This document shows, piece after piece, positions 1 to 36,164 of a stretch of 64,000 bases of DNA. Made by a program: the position numbers and the translations under genes. A model generated the notes under the pieces. The model searched no databases. It was not told where the DNA came from and was given only the letters and a program-made list of their open reading frames with translations. The stretch's first letter is position 1. Each line of letters starts with the position of its first letter. The DNA comes from Paulinella micropora (taxonomy: Eukaryota > Cercozoa > Imbricatea > Euglyphida), in the NCBI GenBank assembly GCA_009731375.1, contig BJOX01000328.1, positions 231,176 to 295,175 on the forward strand, in the 5' to 3' direction.

Positions 1-7
1 TTGGTGT

Positions 8-37
<30 letters not shown>

Positions 38-40
<3 letters not shown>

Positions 41-365
41 CATTTCCAATGGCGCCTTCATAGGAGGTTTGTATGTATGTATGTATGTATGTATGTATGT
101 ATGCATGTATGTGTGTGTGTGTGTGTGTGCGTGTGTGTGTGTGTGGGTGTGTGGGTTACATATCCAACAATGGCGCCTTCATAGGAGGTTTGTATGTATG
201 TATGTATGTATGTATGTATACATGCATGCATGCATGCATGCATGCATGTATGTATGTATGTGTGTGTGTGTGTGCGTGTGTGTGTGTGTGTGGGCTACAT
301 TTCTAAGAATGGTGCCTTCATTGCAGGTTTGTATGTATCTTTGTATGTATGTATATATGTATGTG

Positions 366-397
<32 letters not shown>

Positions 398-470
398 TGT
401 ATGTATGAATGTATGTATGTATATGTATGTGGGCTACATTTCCAAGAATGGTGCCTTCATTGCAGGATTG
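38..470 (+). repeat. Four 3'-edge echoes of an exon lying left of the window
   Basis: Near 38-70, 152-190, 292-329 and 430-468 a short coding-like unit (GYISNNGAFIGG or GYISKNGAFIAG) sits in (TGTA)n. The copy ending near 329 has GCAG before GTTTGT, a plausible donor. The first two end GGAG before GTTTGT. By the direction rule seen elsewhere these are downstream copies of an exon whose intact version is upstream. One of them may be the real exon that supplies the first base for exon 600-629. The window starts with a G run at 7-37, possibly an assembly-edge artefact. Confidence 0.6.
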
Positions 471-599
471 TATGTATCTTTGTATGTATGTATATATGTA
501 TGTCTGTATGTCTGTATGTATGTATGTGTTTGTGTATGTATGTATGTATGTATGTATGTATGTATGTATGTATGTATGTATGTGTTTGTGTATGTATAG

Positions 600-24896
<24,297 letters not shown>

Positions 24897-24914
<18 letters not shown>

Positions 24915-25285
24915 GGGACAGCAAATGAAACCACGAGACAGACATGAAGAACGCTAAGGGAAAGCAAATGAAACCACGAGACAGACATGAAGAACGCTAA
25001 GGGACAGCAAATGAAACCACGAGACAGACATGAAGAACGCTAAGGGAAAGCAAATGAAACCACGAAGAACGCTAAGGGAAAGCAAATGAAACCACGAGAC
25101 AGACATGAAGAACGCTAAGGGACAGCGAATGAAACCACGAGACAGACATGTAGAACGCTAAGGGACAGCAAATGAAACCACGAGACAGACATGAAGAACG
25201 CTAAGGGACAGCAAATGAAACCACCCGAGACATACATGAAGAACGCTAAGGGACAGCAAATGAAAACACGAGACAGACCATGACC
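24897..25285 (+). repeat. 43-bp minisatellite seeded by the stop codon region
   Basis: About nine units with core GAAGAACGCTAAGGGACAGC. The first unit overlaps the last codons and stop of the terminal exon. One unit (near 25064) lacks about 11 bp, and GGGAAAGC/GGGACAGC variants alternate. It presumably forms the 3' UTR. Confidence 0.9.
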
Positions 25286-26085
<800 letters not shown>

Positions 26086-26092
26086 TCGAAGT

Positions 26093-26467
26093 ATGATGAT
26101 CCCATCGACCTTATTAATAACGCTAACTCCTACTAGTGTGAGATGGGATAAAATGTGTGCTTCTTTGCCCTTTTTAAATTCACTTTCGCTGTCTGGGAGC
26201 GCTATCTCTATTGAGGTCATGGTAGACAACTTTCAATCAGAGCAACAAACTTTTAAATTGAGTGTACTCCCACTCTGCTCTGATATTAATATCTCTGTAC
26301 TCACCTTTTCGCTAGGTGAGGCTTTTCCTCCTGGCAAGACTGTCCGTTCTCAGTTTTGTGAAATCAGTGTCAGGTATAGATATATTGAGAAAGTCACGAT
26401 CACTGTCTCTGTTTCGTTGTGCGGACTGAACCCCGAGCTGGTCAAGGCTTCATATTTGAGCAGTTAA
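26093..26467 (+). CDS. Weak open frame of 124 codons, unidentified
   Basis: Open from 26093 to a stop at 26467, outside simple repeats. It has a Ser/Val/Ile-rich beta-like composition ([36 protein letters not shown]). No family recognised, and an exon or TE remnant is equally possible. AT-rich compared with the main gene. Confidence 0.25.
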   Translation: MMIPSTLLITLTPTSVRWDKMCASLPFLNSLSLSGSAISIEVMVDNFQSEQQTFKLSVLPLCSDINISVLTFSLGEAFPPGKTVRSQFCEISVRYRYIEKVTITVSVSLCGLNPELVKASYLSS

Positions 26468-28556
26468 TGCTTTGCGGTTTATATCATCTTGGAGTTCTTG
26501 GCGGTGAAGCCGAGTATCAGGTCACTATATATTAATAAACTTCGGAAACAAGTCTGAATACAGAGACAATCTTTAATCTGTCATTGCCCTTTCATGAAAG
26601 GAAGGAAAAGTGGCACGTCACTACTCAAAAACTGGAACTACACTAATATTAAGCTGTGAGTTCAGACATTCCAGATAATAAGATGAATTACTCAATAAAG
26701 ATAATATTGAGGCAATATCAGAGTTCAGGACTGAAATAAAATAATAGATGTAAAAAGGCAATTGATTGCGGATGATCAGTCTAATTTAAAATAAAATCGT
26801 TAGTACTACTATCGTGACTTAACTAAAACTGAATGAATAAATCTATGGGAATCATCAACGCACTGTACCCGGAAACCGTCGTTGCCGGGAGATCTGGTGA
26901 ACTGGACACTCAGCCTCGACTGCAATGTCCACGGAACGCCTCTACAGGCTTTTGACGCCAACTTGAGTTGGGCTAGCAGGTCACGAGTCGAAGGTTTAAC
27001 GATTTCAAGCCTCCAGCCACTGCGACAAGTGCATATACAATGGAATCTATGGCAGTTCAGGAATCCGAGTCATCATAGTGATGTAATTATAAATTAATAA
27101 CTTACTCGAGTGACACCGCCATTTGATGGTGAGATCGTTCCCTGCTTAATCAGGAGATTGTGGATGCACTGTATGGCCTTGTAGCCTATATATGATACGG
27201 TTTCCTGGCAATCTGGAAGGTAGGGTGGAGATGTGACAATGCAGTTCTGTCTCTTAACCATGGAACATGCAGGGGCGTGGGAGTGGCTTGTACGTCCCGG
27301 GGGGTCAGAGGCATCAGTGGCGATGTTACTGATGAGGAGGAGGGTGTGTTGTGGTGTGCGAGCCCGGCTGTGGCTGTCTCTGCCGTAGCGTCCATGTGTG
27401 AAGGACTCGTGGGAGGTTTCTAGTCGAGGCTAAGGCTTGCAGGATGATAATCAGCCAACATAGTAATGCAGGGTTCTGGATGGAGTCCGCGGCGATCGTG
27501 TCCTGCCGTCGTGAGGAGTTGTTCGGCTTGTGATTGGGCTGGATTGGGGGGGTATTCCCTTGCCTCCTGCTATCGTATGGATATCCACAGATTGATCCCG
27601 TTGGCAGCGTTTTCGGTTTTTATGTAGGGCCAGGGTTCCACTCCTTCGAAATGGATGTGTAGGTGATCTAGGCGTCCCCAGGGTTTCTTGAGATCGGGGA
27701 CTCGGGGGCGCGGAAATGGAAGTGAGTCTCATTCGGTCCCTTCGTCTTTTGATGGTGAGATGCAGGCGGTGCGGTTGGAGCCCGGTGGTGGGTCGCACTG
27801 TGACTGATCATACTTCCTGGTCATCTGATTCTCGTCCTGAGGAATGATCTTCGCCTTCCTCGGGGGCACCGGTGTCTCTCAAGCCGATTCTGCATCAGAG
27901 CCGCCCTCCGCGTCGTCCGATTCATCCGCTTGCTCGGACGAGCTGGTCGAGGAATCGGTATTTGATGCATCCTCCTTGTCAGGAGACTATGTTACTTCCT
28001 CGGGTTTGGAGACGGTTTGGGGGAGCCTTGTAGCTTCGTGATAGGGCGGGGCCCCCTCAAGTGGTCCTGTCAAGCTGGCATGGGGAGCCGGGGCCCATGT
28101 TACCTGTTTGTGCCGAGGTCGGCTCAGTGCTAGTACTGGGCTTCGTAGTTTGTGTGGCTACGGGGCCCGGAGGCTTCCTGATAGCCTCAATACGGTGGGG
28201 GAAGCGGCTGGCGTTACGGGGCTCGCAAGTCATGAAAGTACTAGTAGATAGGAATCAAGGCAAGTTTGCTTCTGTCACTTGCAGGCTGGCAGCATGTTAA
28301 TACCCAAAGCGAGAGGGTGCTCCTTCAGGCACAGTAATGAAAAGGCTCAGCATTAATGACAGAGACCGCTTACGTTATGGTGGACTGAGTGACTGGTGTC
28401 AGCGCAAATACGTCGTCACATTATTGTTTAAGTCTTGTCCGCCTGTCGGGGGTCAGCAACACCCTAACAAATCCATTTTTATGCGGCAGGCGGCGGGAAC
28501 CGGGTCGTGAGACAGGGTATTTATAAGAGTTAAGTTCCCAGGCACAGTGTTCAATT
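26468..28556. other. Low-copy DNA, no convincing gene
   Basis: No microsatellites. Short open frames exist (+ 27844-28041, + 28061-28300, - 27451-27798), but none has a recognisable motif and frames on opposite strands compete. 26500-27110 is AT-rich and 27200-28300 is GC-richer. Possibly decayed transposon sequence next to the LTR-like element. Confidence 0.4.
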
Positions 28557-28748
28557 GGACAATTTATTAATTAATAATAGTATTTAGTCATACTGGCCCA
28601 CCCCAAGGACAATTACCTATTTTACTTATCACTCTATGTGTAACGGTGAATTCAAGCTTTGGCGGTCTGGGGTTGTGGCACTTAGTGACGTGTCAGAAAT
28701 TATTCAAATCTCTAAGTAAAAGTAAAGTATGAACCCTCTCGTCTAGCT
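28557..28748 (+). repeat. Left LTR-like direct repeat
   Basis: Starts GGACAATTTATTAATTAATA and ends AACCCTCTCGTCTAG. It matches 31581-31774 with few differences. It lacks the TG...CA ends of typical LTRs. Confidence 0.7.
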
Positions 28749-29045
28749 AGTGGGTTATGGGCCTTGGCAACGCTTAGTGACTCTGGCACTGCAAATAAGG
28801 AAAGAGGAGACCATCGCCGACCGGGAGGCGACTGTCAACGAAAGGGTTAGTGTCATTCCACTAATTGACACATAAAAAGGGAAGCTCTTGCACTGAGACC
28901 CTTTGACTCAGTTTTGGACGCATAGTTCGCTACCTGTCCCCATTTAGGTGAGTCACCGGCGTCGGGGCAAAGAAGCCAGCAAGAAGCACATCAGACACTG
29001 CAACTGGTCTGCTCAGGGAAAAGGACAAGACAGTAAGCCCTCACA

Positions 29046-29327
29046 ATGAGTTTCAATACTCTTAGAGGCACAACCAAAAACAAAGAAAAGGAAGTCACAC
29101 CAAAAGTACAGTATGACGGGAGAACCTCGTTTAAAGCATTCCAACGAGAGGTAGTTTTGGTCCTGGGGGCAAAAGGACTTAAGGGGGCACTCCAGACCCC
29201 ACAAGAACATAGTAGGCTAGTTCATGAAAGTAATGTGAGTGCGTTGCACAGCAAAGGAAAGAAAGTCCCCAACTACCTGTGGAGGTGGGGAGAGAGAGCA
29301 GGAAAGCAATCAGCAAAAGAGATCTAG
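29046..29327 (+). pseudogene. Gag N-terminal region
   Basis: 93 codons starting MSFNTLRGTTKNKEKEV, basic and probably helical (GRTSFKAFQREVVLVLGAKG). A stop at 29325-29327 separates it from the downstream gag parts, which lie in other frames. Confidence 0.4.
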
Positions 29328-29664
29328 AGAGCAAAGATAGGGCTGAGAGAGGAGGAAGAGGAAGCTGAATTAGACTCAGAGTCCGAGAAACAGACAAAGA
29401 AAACCTTACCTCTTATTTTACTGAGACAGAAAGGCAGCCTACCTTAGGGAGAGACAGTGGTAAGAGTGAGCAAAAGGGAGGGGAGGGGGAGAGTGAGTAG
29501 TCAGCTTTCACCTACCTATTCCACACCAGCAACGACAACAATCAAGACGAAGAGCAAGGAGCAAGTAGAGGAAAAAGAGAAGGAAGACAGAATGAGTAGC
29601 ATATGAGGAGAGTTTGGAGCATGGGATGAAAACTATTTAAGGCAGAGAGGAAGCTTTTTCGTTT

Positions 29665-29950
29665 GTGTTTGATAAGCTAGTAGGTAAAGCCAAGAGGAGT
29701 GTGGCAGATTTGGTGAAAGACACCTCACCAGACTTTGGTCAGAACTTGCATACTGTGTGGGCCAGACTGACCAAAAGGTTTGGTAAGGTGAGTGAGGAGG
29801 ATGTGCAAGATAAGATAAATGCGATGAATGCATGGACGTTGATGAGGGATGTGATTATGCTCCGCAGTTTGATGCGTTTGTTGCGTTAGACGAAGAGCTA
29901 AAGGCAGTAGGCCATAAAAACACCCACAGGAACAATGGAAACAATAATCA
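29665..29950 (+). pseudogene. Gag capsid-like fragment with frameshift
   Basis: First frame: DFGQNLHTVWARLTKRFGK then EDVQDKINAMNAWTLM. After a +1 or -1 shift near 29845 it continues DYAPQFDAFVALDEELKAVG. The two halves together resemble the retrotransposon gag helix pattern (long-range W..L...F, then F..L..EL...G). The shift shows decay. Confidence 0.45.
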
Positions 29951-29999
29951 CCAATGCCCTACAAAACCCTGAGTATGCGTCAGAGGGGGTGAGGAAGGA

Positions 30000-30392
30000 T
30001 TGGGGAGGATGGATGAGCACGGGAGCCTGAAGATGAATAAGAAGCAGCATGCATGGTCTTTTGAGGAATGGTGGGAGGAGTTGGAAGAAAAAGCGTTGGA
30101 AATAGACCAAAATAAAGAAAGAGAGAAGAAGATGAAGAAAGAAAAAGGACACGCAGAGAAAGATGCCAACAAAAGAGAGGAAGGGCAGAGAGGTGTGTGT
30201 TTCTGGTTTCAAAGAGAGAGTGGATGCAAGTGGTGGGATGAGTGTCGTTTTGCTCATACAGAGGGGTCAGTCACTATCCGTAGTGTGCCTGGGTTGTGCT
30301 ACATGTTTGAACGGTCAGGCAGCTGTGATAGATCTAAATGTAGGTTTAAACACACCACCACTAATAAGAAAGGGGGAGGGAAAGGAACATGA
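30000..30392 (+). CDS. Gag-like: two CCCH zinc fingers
   Basis: A lysine-rich helix comes first. The first finger is C67-x8-C76-x5-C82-x3-H86 (CFWFQRESGCKWWDECRFAH). The second is C100-x8-C109-x4-C114-x3-H118 (CYMFERSGSCDRSKCRFKH). CCCH fingers usually bind RNA. TGA at 30390-30392 ends the frame, but the same frame reopens directly and contains the CCHC knuckle. Confidence 0.6.
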   Translation: MGRMDEHGSLKMNKKQHAWSFEEWWEELEEKALEIDQNKEREKKMKKEKGHAEKDANKREEGQRGVCFWFQRESGCKWWDECRFAHTEGSVTIRSVPGLCYMFERSGSCDRSKCRFKHTTTNKKGGGKGT

Positions 30393-30407
30393 ACGAGAAA
30401 GAAGACG

Positions 30408-30755
30408 TTGAAGAAAGAAGACATGAAATGTTTCAACTGTAAAATGGAGGGGCATGTGTTCTCCGCATGTGAGGAGTGCAGGATGTATGGGGGTGAGCAC
30501 AGACTACATGAATGTGCAGAGATGAAGAAGGCGAGAGAAGAGCCATGTGAAAAGGAGGAACCGAGAGAGAAGGAAAAAAGAGCAAAAAGGGAACATGGAA
30601 AGTTAGGAAGGGGGAGTGAGTCAGACACTTCTGACACAGATGACGGGCTCGAATTCACGGGGGCAAACGCCATAAAAAGGCGGAGAGATGGTTACGATCG
30701 CGAGAGAGAGCAGGCATGGTCAAGGAGAGGGCACACATGGGTAAAGTGCAGGTAA
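30408..30755 (+). CDS. Gag-like: CCHC zinc knuckle and charged tail
   Basis: Same frame as the CCCH part. Knuckle C-x2-C-x4-H-x4-C (CFNCKMEGHVFSAC), then a second looser C-x2-C-x6-H-x4-C (CEECRMYGGEHRLHEC), then a Glu/Lys/Arg-rich tail. Nucleocapsid-type nucleic-acid binding is inferred. Confidence 0.6.
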   Translation: MKKEDMKCFNCKMEGHVFSACEECRMYGGEHRLHECAEMKKAREEPCEKEEPREKEKRAKREHGKLGRGSESDTSDTDDGLEFTGANAIKRRRDGYDREREQAWSRRGHTWVKCR

Positions 30756-31030
30756 TTACTGTACAAAAGAGATTAATCTATCGTCTCTGTGAGGAGAGAG
30801 TGTCAGGGGAGCAGCAATGTTTTGTGTGCACTGATGACATGGAGAGTGAGAATGTGTTGTTGCGAGAGGCAGCTTTTGGTCTGTTGAGAGGGAGATTTTG
30901 CGGGCTGCATACAGATCAGGAAAGAAAAAGAGAAAAAGAAACATCAGGGATGGGGGAGCAAAACAAAGATAGCCCATTCAAAACGTTACTTGAAAAGAAA
31001 AAGATAGAGAAGGAGAAGCGGCGCCTCTAA
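30716..31030 (+). CDS. Charged open frame after gag, unidentified
   Basis: 104 codons overlapping the gag tail in another frame. It has a Cys/His cluster (CEERVSGEQQCFVC ... CGLHTD) followed by Lys/Glu-rich sequence. It could be a continuation of gag by frameshift. Confidence 0.3.
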   Translation: MVKERAHMGKVQVITVQKRLIYRLCEERVSGEQQCFVCTDDMESENVLLREAAFGLLRGRFCGLHTDQERKREKETSGMGEQNKDSPFKTLLEKKKIEKEKRRL

Positions 31031-31140
31031 GCGCAAAAGCCTCAAGAAGAAGAAAGGAAAAGAAAGGAACGCAAAGAAGAGGTGGGCTCAGTAGAAGGGC
31101 CAAGGCATGTTATGCAATTCAGGAACCTGTAAATTCAAGT

Positions 31141-31377
31141 TTGGCCGACAAAGACCAACGCAACCCCCGGGGGGAGGATAGCGACATCGACAGCGATTTC
31201 AACAGCGGCTCGGACTCAGAGCGGCAATTGGTGGTGCGTGCGATGCGCGAGTGGTTACATGACTCTGGCGGCGGACTACAGCGTCCGGGCAAGATGGCGG
31301 CTGAGAGCAAGGGACTTCAAAGAGATCAAGGGAGCAGGGGAGCGCGCGGTGGGCGGCCCTGCAACTGGGACTCGTGA
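31141..31377 (+). CDS. Acidic open frame before the right repeat, unidentified
   Basis: 79 codons with an acidic Ser/Asp run (DSDIDSDFNSGSDSE). GC-rich compared with the gag part. No family recognised. Confidence 0.25.
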   Translation: MADKDQRNPRGEDSDIDSDFNSGSDSERQLVVRAMREWLHDSGGGLQRPGKMAAESKGLQRDQGSRGARGGRPCNWDS

Positions 31378-31580
31378 CTTTTTTATGCTCTATCAGCAGT
31401 CAAATTTTAAATGTGACTACAAAGTTAATATAGAGTTAGTCTCGCTTCATATAGTTGTTAGTGCGGCTCCGGTAATTTCTGAACTTGATAGGGCTATATA
31501 ATATATATTTCACCAGCATATATGCGAGGTTAGTAGCATAACGTAGATGGGGCCGTTATTCCTAAATAGGGCGAGCAATG

Positions 31581-31774
31581 GGACAATTTATTAATTAATA
31601 ATAGTATTGTCATACCGGCCCACCCCAAGGACAATTACCTATTTTAATTATATCACTCTATGTGTAACGGTGAATTCAAGCTTTGGCGGGCGGTCTGGGG
31701 TTCTGGCACTTAGTGACATGTCAGAAATTATTCAAATCTCTAAGTAAAAGTAAAATACGAACCCTCTCGTCTAG
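31581..31774 (+). repeat. Right LTR-like direct repeat
   Basis: Second copy of 28557-28748. Small indels (a missing TTAG block and an added GGGC) show the copies have diverged. Confidence 0.7.
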
Positions 31775-32164
31775 TGGTGTTATTAATACCAATTGGTAAT
31801 TTTTGGTAACTTAATTTTTGTTTAAACTTTACGCAATTCCCAGCTCATTGAATTTCGAATTGGAGACTCCGGGAACTTCCCGGAAAAATTACCAGAAAAT
31901 CTGAGAACTTAAACATTATCATATGGGTTTTGAAGTGGCAACTCGCCGAACTTGGAGCCTCAGCTTTCTCGGGTCAGAAAGATGATGGTCGAAAAGGTTG
32001 TTGGGCAAATGTTCCACGGTTAACCCGGACGTAACACTTAAAAATGAATTTACAAACTTCCTGCCTGTCAAAAGCTTTCATGCCCTTTCCCCGTTTTTTG
32101 TGGATCCTCACCTGAAATTTCACTGAGCTTTTTCTGGTCAAGAATAGGGCGGGCTACTCAGAGT
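31775..32164. other. Unique AT-rich DNA
   Basis: No ORF or repeat array that I can support. Contains an AATTGGTAATTTTTGGTAAC-type inverted stretch. Confidence 0.5.
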
Positions 32165-32507
32165 CTAAGGCGCGTTCCACACCTAGATTTCCCGGTTTCT
32201 GTCAATTTCTGGGTCAAGTGGCACCGCAGGCCAGGCTTTTCAGGCAAGCAAACCCAGAAATCGACACAGAAACCGGGAAATATGGGTGGTGTATAATGCG
32301 CCTAAGTCGCCTTCTACACCACCCAGAATTCCGGGTTTCTGGGGCCACTTCCGAGTTTGCTCCCTGAAAAGCCTGGCCTGTGGCGCCGCTTTCACACCCA
32401 GAACGGAAATCTGGGTGGTGTAGAACTGACCTAAGTCACCGTTCGAAAGCTCAAGACAAGGGCTTTCGAAGGACGTTCTCAGTCTTGTCGTTCTTGCAGA
32501 TTGAATG

Positions 32508-32543
<36 letters not shown>

Positions 32544-32685
32544 CAAAGTGGGATAATTTTGCCAGTTGAATGTTTGTATGTACGATATATGTATGTATGT
32601 ATGTGTTGAATGGGGAATTTTTTTCTTCAAAGGGTAACCATGGTAAGGTTGGTTAGCTCTGCTTCTTCTCACTAGACTTTTTCTC

Positions 32686-32750
<65 letters not shown>

Positions 32751-33030
32751 CTCTCTCTTTCTCTCTATCTCTATCTCTCTAGTTCTTTTTGGCGCTACCT
32801 ATATCACATTGCGTGTAGATGAAAAAATTTACCCCTTCAATACATACATACAATACATATATCGTACATACTACATTCAACTGGCAAAATTATCCCACTT
32901 TGAATTTTTTTTTTTTTTTTTTCTCTCATTCAATCTTAAAGATACGACAAGACTGAGAAGAACATCCTTCGAAAGCCCTTGTCTTGAGCTTTCGAACGGT
33001 GACTGAGGTCCGTTCTACACCATAACCATG
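32165..33030. mobile_element. Cluster of three consecutive fold-back units
   Basis: Unit 1, about 32168-32310: CCCGGTTTCTG faces CAGAAACCGGG. Unit 2, about 32305-32437: CTACACCACCCAGA faces TCTGGGTGGTGTAG. Unit 3: arms 32430-32650 and 32805-33030 (TTCGAAAGCTCAAGACAAGG core, poly-T opposite poly-T on the other strand) around a (CTAT)n loop at 32683-32780. All look like non-autonomous fold-back insertions. Confidence 0.65.
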
Positions 33031-33245
33031 GTAAGTTCCTATTTCTTAAGTACAACGAAAATGAATGACTTCAAGCGTTTTGATCTCAGTCAGTTTTTGC
33101 ATCTACAACCTGTGTTATGGCTCATTAGAAAGCTCTTGATGAGAGCTTTCAAATGAGCCACTACACAAGCCGCAAAGATCAGAACCGGCTGAGAACGAAA
33201 CGTTTGAAGTCATTGCTCATTGTGGTTAAGTACAAGGAACTTCTC
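33031..33245 (+). mobile_element. MITE-like family A, copy 5, with possible target duplication
   Basis: Inserted in the right arm of fold-back unit 3. ATGGTAAG occurs on both sides, and the left arm of the same fold-back (32639-32665) supplies an uninterrupted version of the site. Confidence 0.8.
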
Positions 33246-33299
33246 ATGGTAAGGGTCAGCTCTGCTTCTTTTTACTTGATTTTTTCACGAAGTTCTTTT

Positions 33300-33365
33300 T
33301 TGCACTACCTATATGCACAGATAGATAGATAGATAGATAGATAGGTAGGTAGGTAGGTAGGTAGG

Positions 33366-33405
<40 letters not shown>

Positions 33406-33440
33406 CAATGCACACTCCCCTAGCAAACTGCAACAATCAC

Positions 33441-33492
<52 letters not shown>

Positions 33493-33663
33493 CACATTGT
33501 GTGTGTAGATGAATGAAGAGATGGACGGGAAGGTAGATGGATAGATGGATGAGTAGATAGGTGGATAGATAGATGGATAGATAGATAGATAGATAGACAT
33601 ATTTTCGATTGCTATTTAGAGAAGGATAGGTAGACATGTAGATAGATAGATGGATAGATAGAC

Positions 33664-33698
<35 letters not shown>

Positions 33699-33725
33699 CA
33701 TATAGATGTATAGATGTATAGATTT

Positions 33726-33758
<33 letters not shown>

Positions 33759-33769
33759 AAGATAGACAG

Positions 33770-33800
<31 letters not shown>

Positions 33801-33861
33801 GATAGATAGATAGATAGATGAATGGATGGATGTGTAGATAGATAGATAGATAGATATAGAT
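33300..33861. repeat. (GATA)n arrays
   Basis: GATA with GGTA, GGAT and GACA blocks. Short unique spacers at 33405-33440 and 33493-33530. Confidence 0.9.
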
Positions 33862-34259
33862 AGATGAAATATCGACTAATTTCAGAAAAAAGGAGCTTCT
33901 GATTTCGTTAACCAGGAAGTCTGTGGGTAAAGTATCAACCCGATGCCCAGCTAAGCCGTGATGTTTGCACGGAAGGGACTGATACAGGCAATACCAAAGC
34001 TCCCTAGTACCAGGCGGGGCCAGGGCTCGTTCCATAAAGCGCCCCTTGCAGAACGAGCTCCCACCTCCATTACAGAGGGCCCAGTAAGCAGATGGAGTTT
34101 CGAGACTGTTCGACAGTCTAGTATAAACCGACAGAGCACTGTGGGTTTTATTCCGGGCTCAACAAGCGAGAAAGGGCACCCTGAGGGAACAGGATTGTGC
34201 TTCCCGTCGCTATTTCGGCATGCGACTTATAGGCGTATGGCTAGGCACACATAAGGCAC
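33862..34259. repeat. Dispersed module, direct repeat copy A
   Basis: About 398 bp from GATGAAATATCGACTAA to CACATAAGGCAC. It is about 95% like 35025-35421. Its first about 145 bp recurs inverted at 7019-7163. No ORF supported; a structured RNA or TE terminal region is possible. Confidence 0.75.
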
Positions 34260-34290
34260 AGATAGATAGATAGATAGATAGATAGATATG

Positions 34291-34983
34291 TTTGGTCTAT
34301 CAGCTCTGCATATCCAAAGGCATAGGCATCCATTTCAAACCCGCCGCCAGTTGGCGACTGGGTAGCGGGCTGGGAATGGGCACTAGGCCCCGAATTTGTG
34401 CAGTCTGAACCCTCCTGGCTGGAGGGCTCAGACTGATTCCAGATACGTGCCCGTGTACACGTACACCGCCAAGGCTCGGGCCCGAGGGGTACACCAAACC
34501 TCGAGCTTCATCCAAGGCGACCACTTTCGCGGCGGCCGGACTATACCTTACGATCTCCCTGCTTATGTGCCTACCCGCACACAGGAACATCCCACTCCCG
34601 TCTAGTCTCTGAACCTTTCCCATTTGCCAGGCTACCACTGGACAGCGGCGACGAATGATTACCGGGTCCGCTTAGCGGAGCAGCGTTATTGAACCGATTA
34701 GGGGCCGTGCGCGGGGTAGCCTCACAAGAAGGGACTTGGCTGCGGGTTACCCATTATTCCTTGCGTGGCCATATCCTTCGAGTTTTTACCATCCGACGAG
34801 CGTTACCTCGCCTGCTGCACATTGCGGTTTCCCGCAGGCCGCGGTATCGAAGGCTCTTAGGGCTTTTTCGAACAGTTTGAGGGTGTATCAAGGGCCCACG
34901 AAGGGTAGTCATCAGCCCGGGTCAATTACGCTGTACAAGCTGCGACAAATTCGAAACACAGCTGGTGCGGGGCGGAAGGAGAT

Positions 34984-34985
<2 letters not shown>
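34291..34985. other. Central part of the dispersed module
   Basis: Unique GC-moderate DNA between GATA tracts. 34291-34389 recurs inverted at 10254-10345 and in part at 8228-8270. Competing short frames occur on both strands (34300-34638 minus, 34396-34605 plus), so I do not call a gene. Confidence 0.5.
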
Positions 34986-35024
<39 letters not shown>

Positions 35025-35028
<4 letters not shown>

Positions 35029-35421
35029 GAGATATCGACTAATGTCAGAAAAAAGGAGCTTCTGATTTCGTCAACCAAGGAAGTCTGTGGGTAAAGTATT
35101 AACCCGATGCCCAGCTAAGCCGTGATGTTTGCACGGAAGGGACTGATACAGGCGATACCAAAGCTCCCTAGTACCAGGCGGGGCCAGGGCTCGTTCCATA
35201 AGCGCCCCTTGCAGAACGAGCTCCCACCTCCATTACAGAGGACCCAGTAAGCAGATGGAGTTTCGAGACTGTTCGACAGTCTAGTATAATCCGACAGAGC
35301 ACTGTGAATTCTATTCCGGGCTCAACAAGCGAGAAAGGGCACCCTGAGGGAACAGGATTGTGCTTCCCGTCGCTATTTCGGCATGTGACTTATAGGCGTG
35401 TGGCTAGGCACACATAAGGCA
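35025..35421. repeat. Dispersed module, direct repeat copy B
   Basis: Second copy of 33862-34259. A 45-bp piece of its start recurs at 35571-35619. 35422-35570 is unique. Confidence 0.75.
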
Positions 35422-35618
35422 CCCCACCACGGGCCCAGCACACCCACACCATCCCCTAATTCTCTGTCTGTCGACAGATGGCACCCATTTCAAAAAACCA
35501 AGCCCAAGGGAGGGTCAGTGACACCTCAAGTGGCCTTGGTTCACTTCGTGGAGTAAGTGATGAGATCAACTGATGAGATATCGACTAATGTCAGAAAAAA
35601 GGAGCTTCTGATTTCGTC

Positions 35619-35619
<1 letters not shown>

Positions 35620-35672
<53 letters not shown>

Positions 35673-35820
35673 CATACCCCAGGCTGTAGGTGACAGTGGG
35701 CCGAGCCCATCTCCGGAATAGATAGATAGATAGATAGATTAGATCGATCGATCGATAGATACAGATAAATAGATGAATAGATGAATAGATAGATGGATAG
35801 ATGGATAGATAGATAGATAT

Positions 35821-35851
<31 letters not shown>

Positions 35852-35899
35852 TATAGATATAGATAGATAGGTAGATAGGTAGATAGATAGGTAGATAGG

Positions 35900-35937
<38 letters not shown>

Positions 35938-35962
35938 TATAGATAAATAGATAAATAGATAA

Positions 35963-35994
<32 letters not shown>

Positions 35995-36132
35995 ATAGAT
36001 AAATAGATAGATAGATAGATAGATAGATAGATGGACAGACAGACAGAGGTACAGATAGACAGATTGACAGACAGACAGATAGACAGACAGACAGACAGAC
36101 AGACCAGACAGCCAGCTAGACAGACAGCTAGC

Positions 36133-36164
<32 letters not shown>

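Larger units (their letters stand above)
28557..31774 (+). mobile_element. Degenerate LTR-like element with gag but no visible polymerase
   Basis: 3.2 kb between two about 190-bp direct repeats. The plus-strand open frames carry gag-type features: a capsid-like helical region (29665-29935, frameshifted), two CCCH fingers and a CCHC knuckle. I see no reverse transcriptase, RNase H, integrase or protease motif. It is therefore either a non-autonomous (LARD-like) element or an internally deleted one. Confidence 0.6.

Noticed and set aside
26093-28300. Firm gene calls in the low-copy stretch
   Set aside because: Short competing frames on both strands without motifs; kept only as a weak open frame and a description.
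33862-35421. rRNA or SRP RNA fragments in the 33.9-kb module
   Set aside because: I found none of the conserved rRNA or SRP motifs I looked for; left as an unidentified dispersed module.
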